Notes under the pieces: generated by a model | Seen by the model: the letters and a program-made list of their open reading frames with translations, nothing else | What the model was told of the DNA's origin: nothing | The model's database searches: none | Made by a program: the position numbers and the translations under genes | Shown: one piece after another, positions 34,753 through 41,819 of the stretch | How the letters are laid out: each line of letters starts with the position of its first letter | Numbering within the stretch: the first letter of the stretch is position 1 | From: Clostridiales bacterium | GTDB taxonomy: Bacteria; Bacillota; Clostridia; Oscillospirales; Oscillospiraceae | Assembly (NCBI GenBank): GCA_014799505.1 | Contig: JAAVHV010000010.1 | Coordinates: 30,559-85,046 of the forward strand | DNA: 54,488 bases | Direction of reading: 5' to 3'

Positions 34753-35234
34753 AAAAACAAACCCGTCTCTATAATGTCATCTTCCCCATTTGGATGATCG
34801 TGGCGCTCCCCAGCCCGCTGTGGCTGGTCATTCTCCCCGGCAACCTGCTGGTGGACTGCGCGGTGCTGCTCTGCGCCCTGCTGGCGCTGAAGCACACACA
34901 GAAGGGCGCGGTGATGAAAAAGCTGTGGTGGAAGTTCTGGCTGCTGGGCTTCGCCGCCGATGCCGTCGGGGTGGTGTGGATGTTGCTGGGCTGCATCCCC
35001 TCCGGGGACGTGTGGGAGAACACCGTGGCCCATGTCAGCCACAACGCCTTCCACAACCCCTGGGCCTTCCTGTGGACACTGGCCGGGGTGGCGCTGGCGG
35101 GTGCGTGCATCTACTTCTTCGACAGGCGGGCCATGAAGTCCTGCGAGCTGCTCACCGAGCGGGAGAAGCACGTTACCGCCCTTGCCATGGCAGTCGTCAC
35201 CGCGCCATACCTATTTTTCATCCCGGTGTATTAA
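34749..35234 (+). CDS. five-segment membrane protein of the LytTR operon
   Basis: 161 residues from GTG 34749, overlapping the DUF3021 stop by four bases, with AAGGAGGGCAAAACGCC upstream. Membrane segments fall at about 9-45 (two), 62-83, 105-127 and 140-160. No known domain recognised. Third translationally coupled gene, so probably the effector or sensor part of the LytTR-DUF3021 switch (inference). Confidence 0.75.
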   Translation: MKKQTRLYNVIFPIWMIVALPSPLWLVILPGNLLVDCAVLLCALLALKHTQKGAVMKKLWWKFWLLGFAADAVGVVWMLLGCIPSGDVWENTVAHVSHNAFHNPWAFLWTLAGVALAGACIYFFDRRAMKSCELLTEREKHVTALAMAVVTAPYLFFIPVY

Positions 35235-35243
35235 AAAAGCGAG

Positions 35244-35279
35244 AGCGCACCCCCTCGGGGGTGCGCTTCCTTGTTTTTC
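35244..35279 (+). terminator. terminator of the LytTR operon
   Basis: AGCGCACCCCC pairs with GGGGGTGCGCT, followed by TCCTTGTTTTT. Confidence 0.8.
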
Positions 35280-35284
35280 TGCGT

Positions 35285-36373
35285 TCAGCTTGCCCGTTCT
35301 ACGGACACGGTTTTAGGGTTTGGCGCGGACGCGTCCTGTTCGGGCTGGACTGCTCTGGCGGAACGGCGCACCGCGCGGCCCACCGCCAGGATGCCCGCCG
35401 TGGCCATGAGCACCAGGTAGCAGTTCAGCGTCCGGGTGAGGATCATGGCCGGGGCCACCAGCGCTTCGCCGTACACCAGCAGGAAGCCCCGGAGGAACAC
35501 GCTCTCCGCCGCCCCGGCGGAACCGGGCAGGGGCAGATATCCCACCGCGATGGCACACAGCGCCTGGAGGGCCATGACCTCCCACAGGGAGAAGCCGGAC
35601 AGCCCAAAGGCCCGGTAGACGACATATGGCATGGCGTAGGAGCAGGCCAGCTGGAGGGCGCTGAGCCCCACCACGCGGGCCAGCAGACTGGGCGCGCGGC
35701 GGATCAGATCGGCCCCCCGGCGGTACTCCGCCAGATGCTCATCCGCCTTTTCCTCCAGCGCCGCCCTGTCCAGGGCGGGGCATAGCCGGGCGGCCAGGCC
35801 GATGCAGCCGTGGAGCAGTCTTTTAGCCGGGCCGGGCAGGAACAGGAAGAGGAACATGGCCGCGTCCAGCAGGGCGAAGACCGCCAGCCCCAGACCCAGC
35901 AGAAGCCCCACCCGGCCTCCCAGCCGCTCGGTAAGCCCTCCGGCGGTGAACAGGGCGAACAGGCCCCAGCCCATGGCGGCGGTGTTATAGCCGATGGTGA
36001 CCAGCAGCATATCCAGCGCGCCCGAGGCGGCGGGGGTGCCGTCCCGGCTCATGGCCAGCACCTGGGCGGGCTGGCCCCCGGTGGCGGAGGGGGTAATGGT
36101 GCTGAAAAAGAAACCGGTGCAGGAGTAGTAGACGCACCGCCGGAAGCTCTGGGGACAGCCCAGCCTGCGCAGGATGGACCAGGTGGCCCCGGCCTCACAG
36201 CACAGGAACAGCGCCATCAGCGGCAGGCCCAGCAGAAGCACCCGCCAGTCCGCGCTGAGCAGGGCGGCGGCAAGCTGGCCGGGGGTCTGCTCCGCCAGGA
36301 TGGTGTGCACCGTCCAGGCCAGCAGGGCCAGCACCGCCCCCACACACAGGATGTTTTTGATTTGATTTTTCAT
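35285..36373 (-). CDS. lysylphosphatidylglycerol synthase-like transmembrane protein (YbhN/UPF0104)
   Basis: 362 residues with about eight membrane segments. SCTGFFFSTITPSATGGQPAQ and the C-terminal VGYLPLPGSAGAAESVF are the family's conserved loops. There is no soluble aminoacyl-transferase domain, so this is a flippase-like integral protein and not an LPG synthase. Start ATG 36373 overlaps the last codon of the glycolipid synthase gene (ATGA), so the two are coupled. It probably handles the glycolipid or a related lipid across the membrane (inference). The frame is open further upstream but inside the neighbour's coding region. Confidence 0.82.
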   Translation of the reverse strand: MKNQIKNILCVGAVLALLAWTVHTILAEQTPGQLAAALLSADWRVLLLGLPLMALFLCCEAGATWSILRRLGCPQSFRRCVYYSCTGFFFSTITPSATGGQPAQVLAMSRDGTPAASGALDMLLVTIGYNTAAMGWGLFALFTAGGLTERLGGRVGLLLGLGLAVFALLDAAMFLFLFLPGPAKRLLHGCIGLAARLCPALDRAALEEKADEHLAEYRRGADLIRRAPSLLARVVGLSALQLACSYAMPYVVYRAFGLSGFSLWEVMALQALCAIAVGYLPLPGSAGAAESVFLRGFLLVYGEALVAPAMILTRTLNCYLVLMATAGILAVGRAVRRSARAVQPEQDASAPNPKTVSVERAS

Positions 36374-37443
36374 GCGCACACCGTCCTCTCTCCGGCCAGC
36401 GCCCGCACCACCGCGCAGGCCGCCCCGCGGCTCAGGGACGCCGCCGTTTCGTCCATGGAGCGCTCCATGGAGGACAGGGCCTGGTCGTCGTAAATGGTCT
36501 CCCGGATGGCCGCCAGACAGGCGCTCTCCTCCTTGGCGGCGATGCGGGCCATGCCGTGGCGCACCAGGAAGTCGGCGTTCTCCTGCTCCTGCTTCAAAAA
36601 AGGCTGCCACGCCAAGATGGGCAGACGGGCCGCGATGGCCTCAAAGCAGGTGATGCCCCCGGGCTTGGACAGCATCAAGTGGGCCCGGGCCATGTACTTC
36701 TCCACCTCGCCGGTAAAGGGCACCGCTTCGATGTTCTCATACCGGCCGTCCAGGCGCTGGAGCAGCTTCTCGTTGCGGCCGGTGAGGATGGTGGTGTGTA
36801 CCCCGGGCAGGGCGTTCAGCGCCTGGTAGAAGCTGTCCCGCCGGGGCATGAGCCCCAGCCCGCCGCCCATGATGAGCAGCTCCCGGCGCCGGGAGCGGTC
36901 CCGGTGAGCGGGCTGAAACCGCCCGCTGACCGGGATGCCGGATACCACAATGGCATCGGGATCCACGCCCTTGGCGGCAAGCCCCTGCCGGACGGTCTCG
37001 CTGGCCGCCAGGTAGCAGTCGGTGCCGGGGTGGATCCATTCGCTGTGACAGGTCACGTCGGTGACGCAGGTGACCAGGGGGAGCTCGGACAGCCCCTCCT
37101 CCTTGCACCGCGCCATGGCGGCGGAGCAGACGGGGTGGGTGGAGACCACCACGTCGGGGTCTCGCTCGTCCAGCAGGGCGGTCAGGCCGTCCACCAGGTC
37201 GTCCCCCCGGCCATCCCCGCCGCTGTTGGCGGTGAGGTGGTGGTAGATATTATAGAAAACGCCGCCATAGGTCACCAGCACGTTGAACCACCAGTACATG
37301 GCGGAGGCCCGCTCCGGCATGGCGTACTCAAACAGATCCACAACATCGGCGCGGTGCCCGTCCTGGACGAGCTGTTCCCGCAGCGCGTTGGCGGCGGACA
37401 TATGGCCCATGCCGAATTTTCCTGTCAAAATCAAAATGTTCAT
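36370..37443 (-). CDS. MGDG synthase-family diacylglycerol glycosyltransferase (UgtP-like)
   Basis: 357 residues, GT-B fold, family GT28. GKFGMGHMSAANALREQL is the N-terminal glycine-rich acceptor loop, VVSTHPVCSAAM and VTDVTCHSEWIHPG come before the hinge, and MLSKPGGITCFEAIA is the donor-sugar site. It adds sugar from UDP-glucose or UDP-galactose to diacylglycerol to make membrane glycolipid. Start ATG 37443 has GAGGAGGAATCTTC upstream. Operon with the YbhN-like gene. Confidence 0.87.
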   Translation of the reverse strand: MNILILTGKFGMGHMSAANALREQLVQDGHRADVVDLFEYAMPERASAMYWWFNVLVTYGGVFYNIYHHLTANSGGDGRGDDLVDGLTALLDERDPDVVVSTHPVCSAAMARCKEEGLSELPLVTCVTDVTCHSEWIHPGTDCYLAASETVRQGLAAKGVDPDAIVVSGIPVSGRFQPAHRDRSRRRELLIMGGGLGLMPRRDSFYQALNALPGVHTTILTGRNEKLLQRLDGRYENIEAVPFTGEVEKYMARAHLMLSKPGGITCFEAIAARLPILAWQPFLKQEQENADFLVRHGMARIAAKEESACLAAIRETIYDDQALSSMERSMDETAASLSRGAACAVVRALAGERTVCA

Positions 37444-37610
37444 GAAGATTCCTCCTCTGTGCGCTGGCGGGAACGCCGGTGTTTCCCTTTGACGGGTTTG
37501 ATTATAGAGGACAAATCTTCAGTTTCGGCGAGGGTTCCTCTTAGGGTTTTGTGGGGTTTTTCTTAAAATTGACACAGCTTTGTTTAAAAAAGCTTTAAGA
37601 CGGAACAAAA

Positions 37611-37645
37611 GCAAGCCCTCCGCGCCGGCGGAGAGCTTGCTTTTT
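37611..37645. terminator. hairpin terminator upstream of the toxin-like locus
   Basis: GCAAGC-c-CTCCGC, loop GCCG, GCGGAG-a-GCTTGC, then TTTTT; A-rich on the other side. It isolates the RNA-rich locus from the glycolipid operon region. No gene lies between 37444 and 37611. Confidence 0.65.
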
Positions 37646-37665
37646 GTCGAAAGCAATGCTATAAT
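37637..37665 (+). promoter_or_regulatory. extended -10 promoter of the 28-codon ORF
   Basis: TGCTATAAT (37657-37665) is an extended -10, with a poor -35 TTGCTT at 37637-37642, 17 bases before the hexamer. Confidence 0.55.
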
Positions 37666-37687
37666 GGTGGTGCCCCGAAAGGGGTTT

Positions 37688-37902
37688 GGACACCACACAT
37701 ACGAGTTAGATAACGGCGGTTAGTCACATAAACCCCGAAAGGGGGTGACTGTATGATGCTGATTACCATGACGTTTTACGTTCAGCAATGGGCGATTACG
37801 ATCCAGGTAAAATGCAGAAACCGCCACCCTGGCCGGTGACGGTTTCTATAACTATTAGAAACAAAAACTAACTAGGACTAACCGCCGTTATGTGTGGCGT
37901 CC
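37688..37902. repeat. long imperfect inverted repeat enclosing the 28-codon ORF
   Basis: The left arm is GGACACCACACATA (37688-37701), ten extra bases, then AACGGCGGTTAGTC (37712-37725). The right arm is GACTAACCGCCGTT (37876-37889) plus ATGTGTGGCGTCC (37890-37902). 26 of 27 right-arm bases pair with the left arm. A plus-strand RNA could therefore fold its 5' leader onto its 3' end. Confidence 0.85.
37753..37839 (+). CDS. 28-residue peptide, candidate type I toxin
   Basis: ATG at 37753 (or the next ATG at 37756). The peptide begins MMLITMTFYVQQWAITIQ and ends CRNRHPGR: hydrophobic and aromatic with alternating residues, then a basic tail. The ribosome site AGGGGGTGACTGT is part of a CCCC-GAAA-GGGG hairpin (37732-37744), so translation would be masked. 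The stop codon lies inside another hairpin (37816-37847). Consensus minus-strand promoter activity from 37918 would make an RNA antisense to the 3' part. I do not recognise a named family. It is too small to be confident from coding statistics alone. Confidence 0.5.
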   Translation: MMLITMTFYVQQWAITIQVKCRNRHPGR

Positions 37903-37906
37903 TTAT
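37811..37906 (-). ncRNA. candidate antisense RNA (antitoxin-like)
   Basis: Predicted from a perfect promoter TTGACA (37941-37936), 17 bases, TATAAT (37918-37913). A start near 37906 and an end after the hairpin AGAAACCGTCACC / GGTGGCGGTTTCT (37847-37816) followed by GCATTTT give about 95 bases. It is fully complementary to the end of the 28-codon ORF and its 3' region. Confidence 0.55.
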
Positions 37907-37909
37907 ATA

Positions 37910-38018
37910 TTGATTATAACCCGGGATGGCCTTGCTGTCAAGGGCAAAAAGCAGCCCCCTGCCCCGCGCGATCAGAACAAAGCGGCCCCCGGCCTAAATG
38001 GCCGAGAGCCGCTTTGCT
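37910..38018 (-). repeat. promoter-hairpin cassette, copy 1
   Basis: Shares the order TGATTATAACC..., TGTCAAGGGCAAA, GC-rich segment, AAAGC-GCCCCCGGCC hairpin with the neighbouring copy at 38049-38157. On the minus strand it holds a perfect TTGACA-17-TATAAT promoter (37941-37913) and the hairpin 37979-38018. Confidence 0.75.
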
Positions 38019-38045
38019 AGCTAGAAAAAGGCTATATCTCTCCTC
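37975..38045 (-). ncRNA. candidate small RNA from the second cassette promoter
   Basis: Promoter TTGACA (38080-38075), 17 bases, TATAAT (38057-38052) would start an RNA near 38045 that ends at the hairpin AAAGCGGC...GCCGCTTT (38018-37979). About 70 bases and no ORF with a usable start. Confidence 0.4.
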
Positions 38046-38048
38046 ATT

Positions 38049-38157
38049 CTGATTATAACCCTGGCGAGGCAGTTTGTCAAGGGCAAAAGCAGAAACCGCC
38101 CCTGGGCGGATGAGAAAGGCAAAGCAGCCCCCGGCCAATGGCCGGGGGCTGCTTTGC
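38049..38157 (-). repeat. promoter-hairpin cassette, copy 2, ending in the SLH-gene terminator
   Basis: Second copy of the cassette, about 109 bases. It holds the promoter at 38080-38052 and a perfect 18-bp hairpin (GCAAAGCAGCCCCCGGCC, AAT, and its complement; 38119-38157), which also terminates the SLH protein gene reading from the right. Confidence 0.75.
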
Positions 38158-38180
38158 AATACAAGAAAGGTGGTATCAGC

Positions 38181-40694
38181 TTAGGTGGTAGGGGCCGTAT
38201 AGCCGCAGGTAGCGCAAGCCTTGCCAGCTTCAAGATCGCTGTGCTTCGTCCCTTCGGCGTTCTCCTGTGCCTGGGGGCAGGTGCTAGTGTTCTTCGTGCC
38301 CTTGGCGTGACACGTAGCACAACCCTCTTGCGGCGTGTACTTCGCGGCCACGTCTGTAGCATGGTTCTCGTTGGTGCATTTGCAATTGTTCGCGCCCGCA
38401 GCCGTGCAGACGCCGTTCTCCCACTTGTGCACGTGCGCGGGCTCTTCCTCTTCCTCCGCGGGCTTGGGCTTGCCGCACGCCGTGCAGACTTTGCCCGCAT
38501 CGTCCCAAGTATGATTCGTCTTGGTGGTCGTCAGCCCGCAACCGGCAACGGTGCAGACCTGCCAGTGCTGATCGTCATTGCTGGTCCAGCTGGAGGCGAG
38601 AGCGGGGGCATGCTCCTGAGTCTCCCCGCAGGCGCAGGTGCCGACATGCTTACCGTCTTCCAGGGCATAAATCCAGGTGTGGGTGGCGGTCTTGGCGATG
38701 GTCTCAGTGGTGGTGTGGCCTGGGGTTGCATCGGTGCACACAGAGCAGGTCCAGGTGCGCGTACCCGTTGCGGTGTGGGTAGCGGCATTGGTGACCGTAG
38801 AGGTGCTGTAGGTGTGGGGCACGCTGCCGGCGGCGATGGTCACGGTCTTGGTGTGACCAGTGCTACCGTCAGCACAGACAGTGCAGGTATAGGTCTGGGT
38901 GCCGCCCGCACAGGTGACGGGGGTGGATTCGGTCAGCTGGTAGTTGTGGCCCTTGGCGGGGGTGGTGACCACCTTGGTGGCGGAGCACTTGGCCGGCTCC
39001 TCATCGCCGTCCCGCGTGGTGGCGGCAGCATCATTGCTGCACTTGTAGGTCATCTTGCCGGCAGTGGTGCAGGTGGCTTCCGCGTTGTCAGCAGCACTTT
39101 CATCGAGAACCCAAACGTGGTTCCCGCCGCAGGTACCGGCACCGGTGCCACCAGTAATGCTTTCAGTGACCTTCTGCTCCTTCTGGCCGCAAGCGGTGCA
39201 CGTACCACTCGTGAAGGTATGCGGGGCGGTGACGACCGCGCCGCAGCCGGTGGTCACGGCCTGGGTATCACCATCGCCATTCTTCGTATGGTCCACGCAG
39301 GCAACCAGATGATGGGTGGCGTTGAACTGGGTGTACACAGGGGTGTCACCATTATCACTCTTGGTGGCATAGTTATGCACGTGGGCGGTCTGATTGGGAG
39401 CGGTGGGGCCGGCGGGGGCGGTGGCGACGTCGGAGACGGTGGGAACGTCAGCGGGCTCGTTGGAGCCGCCGACCTCGTTGCCGGAGGCGTCGGTGACAGT
39501 GCCGGAGCCTTCCTTCTCCTCCACGGTGCCCTCGCCGGTGATGGTGAGGTCGGTGTTGGTGGTGACCATCTCGATGGTGGCGCCCTCGGCCACGTCGACC
39601 TTCACATCGGAAGCGCCGTCGGCCACGGTGACGTTCTCCAGGGTGCCGCTCTCAACAGCCACGGTAGCGCCGGAAGCGGCCAGGGTGACGGAGCCGCCCT
39701 CGGCGTTCTGCACGGCGACCTCGGTGGCGCTGGCGACGGTGACATTGGGCTCGGGCATATTGACGGTGACCTTGTCGGCCTTGGCGTCCACGGTGATGGC
39801 GCCGGCGTCGGAAGCCTTGTCGGCGGAGACGGTGACCTCATCGCTGGTCTTGGCGACCACGGTGGAGGCGGCGGTGGTGCCGTTGGTCAGGGCGACCTCG
39901 CTGCCGCCGCGGACCAGCAGACGGCCCTCGATCTTCACGCCGTCCAGGTTGATGGAGCCGGCGTCCACGCCGTCGGCGATGATGACGTCGCCCTTGACGG
40001 TGATGCCCTTCAGGGACACGCCGTTAGCGGTGATGATGATGTTGCCGTCCACGTCCTCGGTGTACTCGCCGTCCTCCTTGACGTAGTTGCCGCCGGAGAC
40101 GGAGTAGATGACCTCGGCGAACTCAACGCGGGTCATGGGCTCGGTGGCGTTGGACACGTCGGAGATGTACTGCGCCTTCACCAGGGAAGCGATCTCGGGG
40201 ATGGCCCAGGCGGACAGGGAGTCGGCGCCGGGGATGCCTTCCAGGTCAGCGGCGGTGCCCTTCTCCAGCTTCAGGGCGCGGGCCAGCATGGCCCAGGCCT
40301 GCTCGCGGGTGACGGGGTCGTTGGCCAGCATCTTGCCGTTGGAGCCGCTCATGATGCCCATCTGGACAGCGGCGGGCAGAGCGCCCTGCTGGACGGCCCA
40401 GTGGCTGTCGTCCACATCGCTGTAGCCGGACAGGGTGGTCTCGCCCTTCGCGCCGAAGGTGCGGGTGACCATGGCGGCCATGGTGCTGCGGATGATATTG
40501 TCATCCAGGTTCAGGCTGCCGTTTTCGCCGGAAATGATCCCGTTGTCAACGGCGGACTTGACGGCGGCGTAGGACGCGTCGTCTTCGGCGGGCATGTCCG
40601 AATACTCATCGGCGGCGAACGCCATGGGCATCAGGGACAGTACCATCGCCAGGGCCAGCAGCAGAGCCGCGACCCTTTTCTTGGTGTGCTTCAT
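38181..40694 (-). CDS. SLH-domain surface protein with tandem Cys-pair repeats
   Basis: 837 residues. Signal peptide 1-27 (KKRVAALLLALAMVLSLMPMAFA). SLH-type repeats occupy about 28-205 (AVDNGIISGENGSLNLDDNI, GIMSGSNGKMLANDPVTREQ, AQYISDVSNATEPMTRVEFAE), which attach it to the cell wall. Residues about 215-400 read as short beta-helix-like strands. About 430-837 hold some ten modules with C-x2-C or similar pairs followed or preceded by His (CTACGQKEQ, YTCTVCADGS, TWTCSVCTDA, HVGTCACGE, VCTACGKPKP, EGCATCHAKG, ACATCGYTA). ATG 40694 follows AAGGAAGGAGCAATTTTCA. Likely exported, wall-anchored; ligand unknown. Start chosen by signal peptide. Confidence 0.88.
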   Translation of the reverse strand: MKHTKKRVAALLLALAMVLSLMPMAFAADEYSDMPAEDDASYAAVKSAVDNGIISGENGSLNLDDNIIRSTMAAMVTRTFGAKGETTLSGYSDVDDSHWAVQQGALPAAVQMGIMSGSNGKMLANDPVTREQAWAMLARALKLEKGTAADLEGIPGADSLSAWAIPEIASLVKAQYISDVSNATEPMTRVEFAEVIYSVSGGNYVKEDGEYTEDVDGNIIITANGVSLKGITVKGDVIIADGVDAGSINLDGVKIEGRLLVRGGSEVALTNGTTAASTVVAKTSDEVTVSADKASDAGAITVDAKADKVTVNMPEPNVTVASATEVAVQNAEGGSVTLAASGATVAVESGTLENVTVADGASDVKVDVAEGATIEMVTTNTDLTITGEGTVEEKEGSGTVTDASGNEVGGSNEPADVPTVSDVATAPAGPTAPNQTAHVHNYATKSDNGDTPVYTQFNATHHLVACVDHTKNGDGDTQAVTTGCGAVVTAPHTFTSGTCTACGQKEQKVTESITGGTGAGTCGGNHVWVLDESAADNAEATCTTAGKMTYKCSNDAAATTRDGDEEPAKCSATKVVTTPAKGHNYQLTESTPVTCAGGTQTYTCTVCADGSTGHTKTVTIAAGSVPHTYSTSTVTNAATHTATGTRTWTCSVCTDATPGHTTTETIAKTATHTWIYALEDGKHVGTCACGETQEHAPALASSWTSNDDQHWQVCTVAGCGLTTTKTNHTWDDAGKVCTACGKPKPAEEEEEPAHVHKWENGVCTAAGANNCKCTNENHATDVAAKYTPQEGCATCHAKGTKNTSTCPQAQENAEGTKHSDLEAGKACATCGYTAPTT

Positions 40695-40756
40695 TGAAAA
40701 TTGCTCCTTCCTTCTTGACTTTTTTGGACAGCTTCGAAGCGCAAAGCTACATCCCT

Positions 40757-40785
40757 AATTTACACCACCCAATTTCAAATGTCAA
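40757..40785 (-). promoter_or_regulatory. promoter of the SLH protein gene
   Basis: On the minus strand TTGACA (40785-40780), 17 bases, TAAATT (40762-40757). Confidence 0.65.
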
Positions 40786-40819
40786 CCATGAGATGAAGAA
40801 TGTGCTAAGAAAAATGTCG

Positions 40820-40938
40820 AGCCTGGGATTGCGTCCCGGAGATAAAAAAGGAGAGCCGGGGCTGGTGCCCGGGATCAAGAAAAATGTCCCCGGGCGCAAG
40901 CCCGGAGACAAAAAGTGAACCGGGACTGGCGTCCCGGC
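40820..40938. repeat. array of four related GC hairpins
   Basis: Four short palindromes in a row with A-rich links: near 40821-40839 (CCTGGGA-TTGCG-TCCCGG), 40855-40872 (CCGGGGCTGGTGCCCGG), 40890-40905 (CCGGGC-GCAA-GCCCGG) and 40920-40937 (CCGGGAC-TGGC-GTCCCGG), spaced about 30-35 bases. No gene is supported here, although a repeat-coded peptide frame (GLRPGDKK-like) runs through it. Confidence 0.75.
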
Positions 40939-41004
40939 TCGAAGGATGGAGGATAGAATGAAAAAGAAAAGCATCTCTTGCAAGGATTAGGATAAAGGCT
41001 AGTC

Positions 41005-41037
41005 GTTACAAAAGTTTATGAATATTTGTTACAAAAG
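41005..41037. repeat. direct repeat GTTACAAAAG
   Basis: Two identical 10-base copies at 41005-41014 and 41028-41037, 23 bases apart, just after the stop of the thioesterase gene. Meaning unknown. Confidence 0.6.
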
Positions 41038-41039
41038 GA

Positions 41040-41816
41040 TTAAATCTTTGGGGCCGCCGGGGAAAATCTGTCAGTTTCGGGCAGATCGGCCAGGTTGAGG
41101 GCGAAGTCGAACCGCTCCCCGCCGTCCTCGCCCTGGCCCCGGGCAAACAGCTCGTCCCCCCGGGCGGCGGTGTCCACCCAGATGGTCTCGCCGGCCTGGC
41201 ACTCGCCCACGTAGCCGATCTGGAAGGAGCGGACGAATTTTCCCTGGCCCAGCCGTTCCAGGTGGAGGCTGTCACAGGCGAAGTCGGCGTAGTGCATATT
41301 GTTCACGTGGCCGTTGATGTCGGTGTCGGAGTAGCGCAGCTCCCGGCGGGCGCGGTGGTCGAAGGCGTCGGGCAGGGGAGGGCGGCGGAGCTTGACGGAT
41401 TTGTTCAGCGCTCCGCCGTCGGTGCCCTGGAACTCGGTCAGCTCTTTCATGCGGAAGAGCCTGCGGCTGTCCACGTCCACCATGACCCACTGGGAGGTGC
41501 CCTGGCCGATGGGGGCCCCGTCCCGGAAGAGGTCGAAGTCCCGGTAGGAGGACGCGCCGGAGGCCCCCCGGTGCCAGGTCTTGACGGTGACGGGGTCGTT
41601 CCAGCGCAGGGGAGCGTCCAGCTCCAGCCAGGTGCGGGTGACCATCCACAGGCAGTTGTATTTCGTGCGGATCTGGGGCCCGGACACATCCAGGGTCAGG
41701 GCGGCCTGGGTGGCGGCCTCCTGGAGGTAGCCCAGCAGGGCGGAGGGGCGGCACTGGTTGAACAGATCCACGTCCCGGGAGTCCACCCGGAGGTTCATCT
41801 CATAAAATGTGCTCAC
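41040..41816 (-). CDS. acyl-ACP thioesterase
   Basis: 258 residues, double hotdog fold of the FatA/bacterial acyl-ACP thioesterase family. Hotdog 1 about 1-135 (MNLRVDSRDVDLFNQCRPSALLGYLQEAA, WLELDAPLRWNDPVTVKTW), hotdog 2 from about 155 (ELRYSDTDINGHVNNMHYADFACD). The D-x-N-x-H motif DINGHVNN carries the catalytic Asn/His pair. It releases free fatty acids from acyl carrier protein. Start ATG 41816 lies three bases from the stop of the zinc-ribbon gene on the same strand. Confidence 0.9.
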   Translation of the reverse strand: MSTFYEMNLRVDSRDVDLFNQCRPSALLGYLQEAATQAALTLDVSGPQIRTKYNCLWMVTRTWLELDAPLRWNDPVTVKTWHRGASGASSYRDFDLFRDGAPIGQGTSQWVMVDVDSRRLFRMKELTEFQGTDGGALNKSVKLRRPPLPDAFDHRARRELRYSDTDINGHVNNMHYADFACDSLHLERLGQGKFVRSFQIGYVGECQAGETIWVDTAARGDELFARGQGEDGGERFDFALNLADLPETDRFSPAAPKI

Positions 41817-41819
41817 GTT

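Noticed and set aside
37938-38159. A 73-codon minus-strand frame in the RNA-rich locus
   Set aside because: It reads through two hairpins and a consensus promoter; composition follows the repeats.
38154-40697. An 847-codon open frame on the plus strand across the SLH gene
   Set aside because: It is the exact antisense of a well-supported secreted protein, has a Gly/Val/His-rich composition typical of GC-rich shadow frames, and lacks a ribosome site.
40694-40918. A 74-codon frame with GLRPGDKK-like repeats
   Set aside because: The repeats come from the hairpin array; there is no ribosome site and the opposite strand gives a similar repeat peptide.
40820-40938. Possible CRISPR array
   Set aside because: Units are short palindromes of unequal sequence with near-constant A-rich links; there are no identical repeats, no unique spacers and no cas genes.
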